Shown: positions 1-4,838 of the stretch, one piece after another
How the letters are laid out: the number at the start of each line of letters is the position of its first letter
Numbering within the stretch: position 1 is the stretch's first letter
NCBI GenBank assembly: GCA_031258265.1
Contig: JAIRNB010000107.1
Span: 1 to 8,334 of the forward strand
Length of the DNA: 8,334 bases
DNA from: Treponema sp.
GTDB lineage: Bacteria > Spirochaetota > Spirochaetia > Treponematales > Breznakiellaceae
Reading direction: 5' to 3'
Translations under genes and position numbers: made by a program
The notes under the pieces: model-generated
Databases searched by the model: none
Seen by the model: only the letters and a program-made list of their open reading frames with translations
Told to the model about the DNA's origin: nothing

Positions 1-174
1 CGCGAAGGAAAGGCTTAAGAGAAACCACAAAAAAATGCTACCAAATTATGAAAAAAATGCCCAGCATCCGGGCGAAACTGGCTGGTGGAAAACAGCCCCC
101 GGCGATTCTCCGCTTTTACCCCCTTTTCTGGGCGTATTTTTGGGCGCCAGGCATGTAAAAAACCTTAGTTCTTT

Positions 175-213
175 GAGCTTGTTCCAAAACCCGGTTGGTT
201 TCGGAACAAGCTC
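175..213. repeat. Hairpin 1 of a three-hairpin cluster
   Basis: An inverted repeat pairs GAGCTTGTTCC (175-185) with GGAACAAGCTC (203-213). After one A/C mismatch the stem continues for five more pairs (187-191 with 197-201) around the loop CGGTT. It shares its GTTCC core and the trailing CAAGCTC with hairpins at 261-289 and 4636-4661, so it looks like a member of a small repeat family and not a one-off terminator. No U-tract follows on either strand. Confidence 0.7.
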
Positions 214-215
214 TT

Positions 216-244
216 GGAAAAACCGGCCAAAGCCCGGTTTTTCC
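216..244 (-). terminator. Hairpin 2, terminator-like, below the XRE gene
   Basis: A perfect 11-bp stem: GGAAAAACCGG (216-226) pairs with CCGGTTTTTCC (234-244) around a 7-nt loop. Read on the minus strand it gives an A-tract, a GC core and a T5 tract, so it could terminate the XRE transcript about 85-110 nt past its stop codon. The GC core is only four pairs and the T-tract is inside the stem, so the terminator role is uncertain; it could work in either direction or be another member of the local hairpin cluster. Confidence 0.35.
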
Positions 245-260
245 CCCAAATTCAAGGGAA

Positions 261-289
261 CTGTTCCAAAAGCTGAAGTTTTGGAACAG
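261..289. repeat. Hairpin 3 of the cluster, perfect 11-bp stem
   Basis: CTGTTCCAAAA (261-271) and TTTTGGAACAG (279-289) form a perfect inverted repeat with a 7-nt loop. The GTTCCAAAA core recurs in hairpin 1 (181-189) and, as TTCCCAAAA, at 4637-4645. It lies 40 nt past the XRE stop codon. It could also act as a protein-binding palindrome; nothing in the sequence decides between that and an RNA role. Confidence 0.7.
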
Positions 290-328
290 CCTCCTTTAAG
301 ATCGAGCCTAAAGACGCGCGGGAACTCC

Positions 329-652
329 TCAGGTCTTTTTGTCCAATTCCTGTATTTTCTCGTTGATTAAGCAGCCCAATAGCTCATAAATATCCTCTAA
401 AGCCGCTTTCCGGTAGTTCTTCATAGTGGATACAGGGTCTATTTCCCTTGAAAAAAGGTCGGTTGGGTCAATACCCAGAGCAAAAGCCAGCTTTTGTATC
501 ATTTCAGACGAAGGAAATTTAACAGTATTCTCTAACATCCCAATATAATTCGTTGAGGTTTCCGCTTTTTCCGCCAGTAAAGCCTGACTCCAGCCCCGGG
601 CTTGCCTGAATCCTTTCAGATTAGCGGCCAAAACATCTCTGATATTTGTCAT
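329..652 (-). CDS. XRE-family helix-turn-helix transcriptional regulator, 107 aa
   Basis: A small DNA-binding regulator of the XRE/Cro-C1 type. Residues about 8-66 form one HTH_3 domain: the first helix has NLKGFRQARGWSQ, the helix-turn-helix core covers QALLAEKAETSTNYIGMLE (about 23-41), and the domain closes with AFALGIDPTDLF. Residues 70-107 are charged and helical, with ELLGCLINEKIQEL looking like a short dimerisation helix. Length is normal for single-domain members. The start is the first ATG of the frame, but no clear Shine-Dalgarno sequence precedes it (upstream DNA reads GTAGACTTTTGT). It stands alone, with 485 bp of gene-free DNA before it and hairpins after it, so its target is unknown. 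Nothing in the sequence ties it to a phage or a toxin partner. The family call is firm; the regulon is unknown. Confidence 0.9.
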   Translation of the reverse strand: MTNIRDVLAANLKGFRQARGWSQALLAEKAETSTNYIGMLENTVKFPSSEMIQKLAFALGIDPTDLFSREIDPVSTMKNYRKAALEDIYELLGCLINEKIQELDKKT

Positions 653-1137
653 ACAAAAGTCTACTAACTTTCAGACGGAAACCGGCCCTTACGGGCGGGA
701 ATTCAAGGGGCGTAAGCCCCACAAGAGGTTTTCCAGGTTTTGATACAAGAGCTATAGAAACTTTGCGTACCGGCTTTAATAATGTCCTTGGTAATTGAGC
801 TTGAAACTGGAATTTTGGGAAAGCTCCGGTTTTAAGACCGCGATCTTACACGGCCTCCATTCGGGGGGCCCGGTTGGACTGAAACCAAAACAAACCCCGC
901 GAATCTACGGCATAGGGCGCGGTATGCCGGGGTCCGCGGGGAAGTTCTGAACTTCCTGCCCTAGCAGCCTGTTGCACTTGTAGATTTTTTGCATAAAGGG
1001 CACCGCAGGCGCCTGGGCAAAAAATCACGATTATTGGGCAGCTGTGCAAACCTGTGGTTTGCTTGGAGTTTGTAAGGTATAAATATTCACGGATGTGAAT
1101 ATTTATACCATATTTAGGCGCGAAGCGCAACAAACTC
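653..1137. other. Gene-free stretch with multiple hairpins
   Basis: No supportable gene is present. A minus-strand frame at 846-1133 shows no domain, no ribosome binding site, and spans several palindromes. Structured elements seen: GCCC/GGGC around TTAC (685-696); GGGGC/GCCCC around GTAA (707-720); the near-perfect palindrome GGAAGTTC T GAACTTCC (940-956); CAGGCGCCTG (1006-1015); GCAAACC TGT GGTTTGC (1046-1062); and the large hairpin at 1076-1109. The two small hairpins at 685-720 lie 33-68 nt ahead of the XRE start and could be operators or leader structure. I saw no convincing -35/-10 pair for the XRE gene. Confidence 0.55.
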
Positions 1138-1138
1138 C
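1065..1138. repeat. Nested inverted repeat with perfect 15-bp stem after the DUF2156 operon
   Basis: GGTATAAATATTCAC (1076-1090) pairs perfectly with GTGAATATTTATACC (1095-1109) around a 4-nt loop. An outer inverted repeat, GGAGTTTGT (1065-1073) with ACAAACTCC (1130-1138), encloses it together with a small GCGC/GCGC hairpin (1118-1128). It begins exactly at the stop codon of the downstream DUF2156 gene. The minus-strand transcript would fold here, which could protect or end the mRNA, but no U-tract follows, so it is not a classical intrinsic terminator. Confidence 0.7.
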
Positions 1139-2196
1139 TAGGTCCTGTTTTTTACATAGGTACAAAGGTACTTGCGCCAATGCTCATAAGGTCCCAGGTG
1201 CCGCTTAAAACGCCGCAGGCCCTCTTTGCCCATGTCCTCGTTGATGTTCAAAAGCCTGACCCCGCCTCCCGGCGGAGGGGCCGCAGCGGCGGCGGTAGAA
1301 TCCCCGCCCCCTAATTTATCTCTGGCCAGGAGGTAGATCAGGTACACAAACAAATTCTGAATTGTCCCCTTGCCAAAGTGAAGGTAGGCCCGGCCTTCTT
1401 CCCGCTGTTCCCACACCAGGTAGCCGGAAAGTTTATCCTCCGCATAGGCTAACAGCCCGTGGAAATACCGTTCGTCATATATCTCCCCCATGATCTCCAG
1501 GGCCCGCAGTTCGCAGCCCGCAAAGGCGGAACAGAGGCCGCAGTCCTGGGAACCGCACCACTCCCGCTCTACCTCAAGAAAGAGCCGCCGGTTAGCGTTA
1601 TCCAGGGGAATTAGGCTTATACCGGGGCGGTCCAGGAATTTATTCAGGTGGGTGTGCTTCTTGTGGTTGATTCCCCCGGAAAGATCCACGACGTCCGCCG
1701 GTTTATAGATATACTCGCTGTGATCGTCACTGTACCCGGCCTCCACCGTAAAACCGTCTACCCCGGTGAATTGTTCCAGAAAACATTCCTCCACAGCGTA
1801 GAGATGCAGCCTGGGCAGGGACGCCCCCAGGGCAAGATCGTAGAGGGTTTCTATAAGCCCCCTTAGCCTGTTCCGGGGCAGCGCGGCCCCGGTTTCCCCG
1901 GAGCAAAAATCCATGGACAGCTTTACCTCAAAGTACGGTTCCATGCCATCGAAGAAAAATACCGTCACCAGGCAGCCGTCGATAATCCGGTACAACTCAT
2001 TAAAAGAGAGGGTCCAAAAGGTGGAAACCGCGGGGGTCAATTCGGAAAGAACGGCGGGACTTTTAAAATCCCGGAACAGGGGATAGCTTTCCGGGCCCGC
2101 CGGAAGAAAACCCCGTCCCATAAGGTAATCCCGCGCCCGTTTATCCGCCTCGCCCAGGGGTCGGGGTCCCTCCCCCTCAAGTCCTGTATGGTTCAA
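1138..2196 (-). CDS. DUF2156 / LPG_synthase_C family protein, downstream paralogue, 352 aa
   Basis: It belongs to the family of phosphatidylglycerol-lysyltransferase C-terminal-like proteins (DUF2156, PF09924), which have a doubled GNAT-type acyl/aminoacyl-transferase fold. Family hallmarks visible are EYIYKPADVVDLSG then HKKHTHLNKF (about 161-187) and NINEDMGKEGLRRFK (about 317-331). No transmembrane segments are seen, so it lacks the membrane half of MprF and is probably cytosolic. Substrate and reaction are unknown. Four cysteines, C214, C219, C222 and C228, are spaced C-x4-C-x2-C-x5-C and match the paralogue next door. Residues 297-312 are a Gly/Ala/Pro-rich insertion absent from that paralogue. 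The start is TTG, overlapping the upstream stop codon as TTGA, so translation is probably coupled. No strong Shine-Dalgarno is visible; an ATG at codon 26 is a weaker alternative because RGFLPA conservation begins near residue 28 in either case. Confidence 0.85.
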   Translation of the reverse strand: MNHTGLEGEGPRPLGEADKRARDYLMGRGFLPAGPESYPLFRDFKSPAVLSELTPAVSTFWTLSFNELYRIIDGCLVTVFFFDGMEPYFEVKLSMDFCSGETGAALPRNRLRGLIETLYDLALGASLPRLHLYAVEECFLEQFTGVDGFTVEAGYSDDHSEYIYKPADVVDLSGGINHKKHTHLNKFLDRPGISLIPLDNANRRLFLEVEREWCGSQDCGLCSAFAGCELRALEIMGEIYDERYFHGLLAYAEDKLSGYLVWEQREEGRAYLHFGKGTIQNLFVYLIYLLARDKLGGGDSTAAAAAPPPGGGVRLLNINEDMGKEGLRRFKRHLGPYEHWRKYLCTYVKNRT

Positions 2197-3290
2197 TGTA
2201 AAGGACCCGCCGAGGGGAAAGAAATTCCGGGAAGCGCCCCGCCGGTTCTCATGGTCCCCTGGGGACTCGGGCCCTCCGGGTCACCGGCGGTATAGGTGCA
2301 AATGTACTTGGGCCACAGTTCATGGGCGCTTAGGTGACTCTTAAAAAGCCGCAGACCGGGGCTGCCCATGTCTTCGTTGATATTCAAATACTCAAGCCCC
2401 TCCAGATATTCGCGGGTATGGGGTTCCGTGAACAGGCGGTAGATGAGGAATACGAAGAAGCCTTCTATCACCGCCTTGCCAAAGTAGAGGAAGGCGAGTT
2501 TTTCGCTGATCCGTTCGCAGATAACATAACCGGCCCGCTCCTCCCCATGGTAAAGGAGGAGTCCCCTCTGGCGGCGCTCATCAAAAAGTTCCACCATGTT
2601 CCGCAGGGCTTCCCGCTCGCAGCCCCCGAAGGAGGCGCAGGAGACGCAGTCCTTTCCCCGGCACCAGGCATCCTCGATGATAAGACATTCCCCCGCATTG
2701 GCGCGGGTCAGGGGCCGTAGAGACAGCCCCTCCAAGGCGGAACAGCGCCGTATCCGTTTACGTTTGTAAAAATTCACTGTCCCGGAAAGTTCCAGCAGAT
2801 CTTCGACCCGGTAGACGTATTCATCATCCTGGGGATGCCGCCGGGTTTCCAGGCGGTATCCTTGAATCCCCTCAAAGTCCGCCAGGTACTTTTCATCCAC
2901 AAAGCGGATCTGCAAAAAAGGGAGGCCCGCCTCCCGGCAAAGGCCGTAGAGAATTTCAATAATCCGCGCCAGCGCCGTCCGGGACAGGGCCCCGGGGGAC
3001 CGGTGTATGGTAAAATAAATTGGCTTGGCCTCATGAAAGTAGATCGCGCAAAGACAGCCGCCGATAAGCTTATACAAGCCATGGTAGGCAAAGGACCAGG
3101 AACTTATGATAGGGGCGCTCATCTCCTGTAAAAGGCTGTACTGGGAAAAGGCGCTAAAAACAGGGTAAGCCGATATATCCGCCGGCAGGAATCCCCGGTC
3201 CTGGAAAAAGCGGCGGGTCCTGCAGATTACAGCCGGGCTGCCCCGCTCGTACCGTGCCCTGGCCTGCCGTTCAAGACAACATGCCGTCAT
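2193..3290 (-). CDS. DUF2156 / LPG_synthase_C family protein, upstream paralogue, about 365 aa
   Basis: First gene of the two-gene operon and clear paralogue of the next one. Shared blocks are RGFLPA, a SFxxLYxxIxGCL segment, DEYVYRVEDLLELSG (about 156-170) and NINEDMGSPGLRLFK (about 303-317), all placing it in PF09924 with a GNAT-like fold. The cysteine motif is C210, C215, C218 and C224, in the same C-x4-C-x2-C-x5-C spacing after a Trp and before a Glu. The basic HKKHTHLNKF block of the paralogue is replaced by FYKRKRIRR, so the two copies may differ in substrate. The C-terminal tail of about 30 residues is Gly/Pro/Ser-rich and unique. I chose the ATG at 3290 because AGGGTGA sits just upstream; the frame remains open to an ATG at 3359, which has no ribosome binding site. 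Biochemical function is unknown. Confidence 0.85.
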   Translation of the reverse strand: MTACCLERQARARYERGSPAVICRTRRFFQDRGFLPADISAYPVFSAFSQYSLLQEMSAPIISSWSFAYHGLYKLIGGCLCAIYFHEAKPIYFTIHRSPGALSRTALARIIEILYGLCREAGLPFLQIRFVDEKYLADFEGIQGYRLETRRHPQDDEYVYRVEDLLELSGTVNFYKRKRIRRCSALEGLSLRPLTRANAGECLIIEDAWCRGKDCVSCASFGGCEREALRNMVELFDERRQRGLLLYHGEERAGYVICERISEKLAFLYFGKAVIEGFFVFLIYRLFTEPHTREYLEGLEYLNINEDMGSPGLRLFKSHLSAHELWPKYICTYTAGDPEGPSPQGTMRTGGALPGISFPSAGPLH

Positions 3291-3292
3291 GT

Positions 3293-3299
3293 TCACCCT
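3293..3299 (-). promoter_or_regulatory. Ribosome binding site fixing the start of the upstream DUF2156 gene
   Basis: AGGGTGA on the minus strand matches the 3' part of AGGAGGTGA and lies at the right register for the ATG at 3290. The more distal in-frame ATG at 3359 has nothing comparable, which is why the shorter protein is preferred. Confidence 0.55.
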
Positions 3300-3392
3300 G
3301 TCATGGTAACAGGAATCCCCTTTCTTGGGGAGTATCCCGCGGACCGCCGGGCAGGGCATCGGCGTTTACTTTTTCGTTTGTTTATGGGCGCA

Positions 3393-3417
3393 TTTTTGCG
3401 TGCCCCGCACGCAAAAA
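3393..3417. repeat. Head-module hairpin, copy A
   Basis: TTTTTGCGTGC and GCACGCAAAAA form a perfect 11-bp stem with a CCC loop. The same stem occurs in the inverted head copy at 4785-4809. In copy C an unrelated perfect hairpin fills the same place between the conserved flanks GGGCGCA and CCGGGC. Confidence 0.75.
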
Positions 3418-3524
3418 CCGGGCTTTCCGGGGCTCCGCGGGTCCCTTACCCGCTCCGGCCTCCTCGTCCCGCCTCCGGCGGGACTGCGGTGGCGCGCTTC
3501 GCGCCCCCTCCAATCCCTTGCGCT

Positions 3525-3556
3525 GCTAAAAAATGGCATCCATGCCATTTTTTAGC
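3525..3556. repeat. Perfect 32-bp palindrome, copy A
   Basis: Two 15-nt arms, GCTAAAAAATGGCAT and its complement, flank a central CC. The copy at 7867-7898 changes two arm positions on each side (CTA to CCC, and TAG to GGG) with pairing retained. A second half-copy of the right arm appears at about 3863-3884. On the plus strand the right arm carries a T6 tract, so a terminator activity is possible. Confidence 0.8.
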
Positions 3557-3824
3557 TTTACGTATTTGCAAAGCAAAAACGTATGCGTCTATCACAGCCG
3601 GCCTCCCTGCCGGCCACAAAGCCGAAGGCTGTATATTAGAGAATGTGGAACCGCATAGCGCTGGTAAATTTCCCAGATATTGAGTAAATGCGGCTTAGCT
3701 TTAGCTAAGCCCGCGGCAGGCAAGCGCAGCTTGTTTATTTGACAATGCGGCACGGCTTAGCGCCAGTGATTCCCCAGATATTGAACAAATGCGTCCCAGC
3801 TTTAGCTGGGGCAGAGCGCGCGCG

Positions 3825-3849
3825 GCACAACGCGCAAAGCGCGTTGTGC
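3825..3849. repeat. GCACAACGCGC hairpin, copy A
   Basis: An 11-bp perfect stem (GCACAACGCGC with GCGCGTTGTGC) closes an AAA loop. The equivalent hairpin at 8158-8183 has one A-T pair swapped for C-G and a different loop (TCTT), so pairing is kept where sequence is not. Confidence 0.8.
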
Positions 3850-4224
3850 TGGAACTAAAGCTGGCATCCATGCCATTTTTTAGCTTTACGTTTTTGCAAA
3901 GCAAAAACGTATGTGTTTGTCACAGCCGGCCCCGCGGCGCGCCCGCCCGCCTAAAGCCGCCCTTGCATTTGGCCGGGATAAATACAGTTGCCGTGCGCCG
4001 TGCGGGTGTTACGTTTTTTCCTTAACGCGCCCTTACCAGGGCAATTACTTCGCCCCCTGCCGGCAGGTTGTATATTTACCCCTGTGGCACCGCATAGCGC
4101 CGGTAATGCCCCATAGTTAAACCCTATGGCATTATTAAAATTCCGGCATGGCGCAACCCTGTTTATCCACAGTGGGGGTCTGCTTCCCAAGAACCCGCTC
4201 GCGGGGCTTGCCCCGCGGAGGCTC

Positions 4225-4247
4225 ATTGCCCGGAAGAAGACTCGAAC
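4225..4247 (-). repeat. 23-bp direct repeat of the tRNA-Leu 3' end
   Basis: These 23 bases are identical to 4416-4438, which cover the T-loop, the 3' T-stem strand, the acceptor 3' strand and the discriminator of tRNA-Leu(CAG), plus two flanking bases. The match stops at the T-loop, and the sequence beyond is GC-rich and unrelated to tRNA. It is 191 bp from the real gene. The arrangement resembles an attachment-site duplication left by integration at a tRNA 3' end, or a fragment from a recombined tRNA; no integrase is in the window. Confidence 0.75.
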
Positions 4248-4380
4248 CCTCCGCCCCTCCGCCTCCTGCTCCGGGGCTCCGGGACCGCCTCCGGCCCCTT
4301 CCGGGCGCATCCTGCGCCCTTTTCCTCGTATTCACTCGGCGGGGCCTTCGGAAGTTCTTATCTTCTTCCGTTCCTATCAT

Positions 4381-4415
4381 AAAAAAGCCCCGCCCTAACG
4401 GGACGGAGCTTTTTT
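4381..4415 (-). terminator. Bidirectional intrinsic terminator after tRNA-Leu
   Basis: An A6 tract and T6 tract flank a GC-rich stem: AAAAAAGC pairs with GCTTTTTT, followed inward by CCG/CGG and CCC/GGG with one mismatch and one bulge, and a TAAC loop. On the minus strand it starts two or three bases past the tRNA discriminator and ends in a T-run, which is the expected place for the tRNA terminator. Confidence 0.85.
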
Positions 4416-4417
4416 AT

Positions 4418-4501
4418 TGCCCGGAAGAAGACTCGAACTTCCATGCTTGTGAAGGCACTGGTACCTGAAACCAGCGTGTCTACCAATTCCACCATCCGGG
4501 C
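4418..4501 (-). tRNA. tRNA-Leu (anticodon CAG)
   Basis: An 84-nt class II tRNA without an encoded CCA. The acceptor stem is GCCCGGA with TCCGGGC and the discriminator is A, as expected for leucine. The anticodon arm is CTGGT, loop TTCAGGT, ACCAG, giving anticodon CAG, which reads CUG codons. A long variable arm (TGC, loop, GCA) and a T-arm with loop TTCGAGT are present; the outermost T-stem pair is G-T. The gene has its own promoter nine bases upstream and an intrinsic terminator directly after it, so it is a single-gene unit. The last bases are duplicated at 4225-4247. Confidence 0.97.
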
Positions 4502-4510
4502 GCGGCAAAA

Positions 4511-4540
4511 AGAATAGAACATTTCCCGGCGAAAAGTCAA
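4511..4540 (-). promoter_or_regulatory. Sigma-70-type promoter of tRNA-Leu
   Basis: On the minus strand, -35 TTGACT (4535-4540) and -10 TATTCT (4511-4516) are separated by 18 bp. The -10 ends nine bases before the first tRNA base, so the primary transcript would start almost at the mature 5' end. The -35 matches consensus at five of six bases and the -10 at four of six. Confidence 0.7.
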
Positions 4541-4635
4541 CGTGGTTTTTCCCTATTCCCAAGGTACCGGCAAAGCCGGAACCGCGCCCAAATTCTCAAG
4601 AAAAGACTCACGGATTTAGCTGTGCCAGAAGCGGC

Positions 4636-4661
4636 TTTCCCAAAACGTCAGTTTTGGGAAA
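4636..4661. repeat. TTTCCCAAAAC hairpin
   Basis: TTTCCCAAAAC (4636-4646) and GTTTTGGGAAA (4651-4661) form a perfect 11-bp stem around GTCA. Like hairpin 1 at 175-213 it is followed by ACAAGCTC, which suggests that the two are diverged copies of one small element. Confidence 0.65.
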
Positions 4662-4714
4662 CAAGCTCGTCCGGCAGCCAAACACACACGAAACAAAATT
4701 CCAAATCCCGCGAG

Positions 4715-4819
4715 GCGCAAGGGATAGAGCGGAAATACCGGAGGCCCGCCGTAGGCGGGCTGAGGAATTGCAGCGATAGCCCGGTTTTTGCGTGCCGGGC
4801 ACGCAAAAATGCGCCCATA
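4715..4819 (-). repeat. Inverted partial copy (B) of the long repeat, head module only
   Basis: On the minus strand this matches the head of copies A and C. The 70 bases at 4715-4784 differ from 7796-7865 at two positions only, both in or beside the hairpin AGCCCGCC/GGCGGGC. The adjoining hairpin TTTTTGCGTGC/GCACGCAAAAA (4785-4809) instead matches copy A. The copy stops after CCCTTGCGC with no palindrome or tandem units. It begins 19 bp past the stop of the MgtC-family gene. Confidence 0.85.
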
Positions 4820-4838
4820 GAAACTCGACATTCGGCTA

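Larger units (their letters stand above)
1..328. other. Gene-free stretch with clustered hairpins
   Basis: No convincing gene lies here. A plus-strand open frame at 35-370 has no ribosome binding site, no recognisable domain and runs through three strong hairpins and into the XRE gene on the other strand. A small hairpin sits at 59-73 (GCCC, 7-nt loop, GGGC). The three large hairpins at 175-289 are listed separately. The stretch is downstream of the XRE gene on the minus strand, so the hairpins may shape the 3' end of that transcript. Confidence 0.6.
3384..4135 (+). repeat. Long structured repeat, copy A
   Basis: This composite element recurs at 7766-8334. It has a head module (3384-3525), a 32-bp palindrome (3525-3556), a second hairpin segment around TTTGCAAAGCAAA (near 3563-3582), and two tandem units sharing AATGYGG, TAGCGC, CAGATATTGA and AGCTTTAGCT (3642-3710 and 3744-3810). 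A hairpin at 3825-3849 follows, then a second round that restarts at GGCATCCATGCC (near 3863) with a perfect TACGTTTTTGC/GCAAAAACGTA stem (3887-3911). A third, partial unit begins at 4083, and its TGTGGCACCGCATAGCGCC is identical to 7972-7990. It ends near an imperfect hairpin at 4104-4134. No transposase or protein accompanies it. Orientation is arbitrary and is given as the direction of the head module. Confidence 0.8.
3291..4417. other. Gene-free, repeat-dominated region
   Basis: Over 1.1 kb without a supportable gene. Order of contents: a short leader for the DUF2156 operon with a CCCC/GGGG hairpin (3317-3330), the long structured repeat (3384-4135), a GC-rich hairpin CGCGGGGC/GCCCCGCG (4200-4217), a 23-bp copy of the tRNA-Leu 3' end (4225-4247), GC-rich filler, and the terminator shared with the tRNA (4381-4415). 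Open frames in all six directions run through palindromes and have no domains. No convincing promoter for the DUF2156 operon was found. Confidence 0.6.
4502..4838. other. Gene-free stretch between tRNA-Leu and the MgtC-family gene
   Basis: Besides the tRNA promoter, it holds a hairpin at 4563-4583 (GGT, mismatch, CCGGC, AAA loop, then its complement), the TTCCCAAAAC hairpin at 4636-4661, and the inverted head of the long repeat at 4715-4819. No gene is supportable. No classical U-tract terminator was seen for the operon ending at 4839; the perfect hairpin at 4785-4809 is the best candidate structure for its 3' end. Confidence 0.6.

Noticed and set aside
35..370. Plus-strand open frame of 111 codons
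   Set aside because: It runs through three hairpins and into the XRE gene, with no ribosome binding site or domain.
741..790. Plus-strand promoter with TTGATA
   Set aside because: TTGATA has no -10 at a fitting distance, and no plus-strand gene follows.
846..1133. Minus-strand open frame of 95 codons
   Set aside because: Its start lies within the 15-bp-stem palindrome region, there is no Shine-Dalgarno, and the product shows no domain or regular structure.
3642..3810. Possible CRISPR-like array from tandem units
   Set aside because: There are only two or three long, diverged units, with related rather than unique intervening sequence, and no cas genes.
3384..4135. Insertion sequence or MITE with terminal inverted repeats
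   Set aside because: No transposase frame, no defined terminal inverted repeats at the ends of the two copies and no target-site duplication could be seen; the outer limits are ragged.
4244..4380. A second tRNA gene attached to the duplicated 3' end
   Set aside because: Upstream of the 23-bp match there is no anticodon arm, D-arm or acceptor 5' strand; only GC-rich hairpins are seen.
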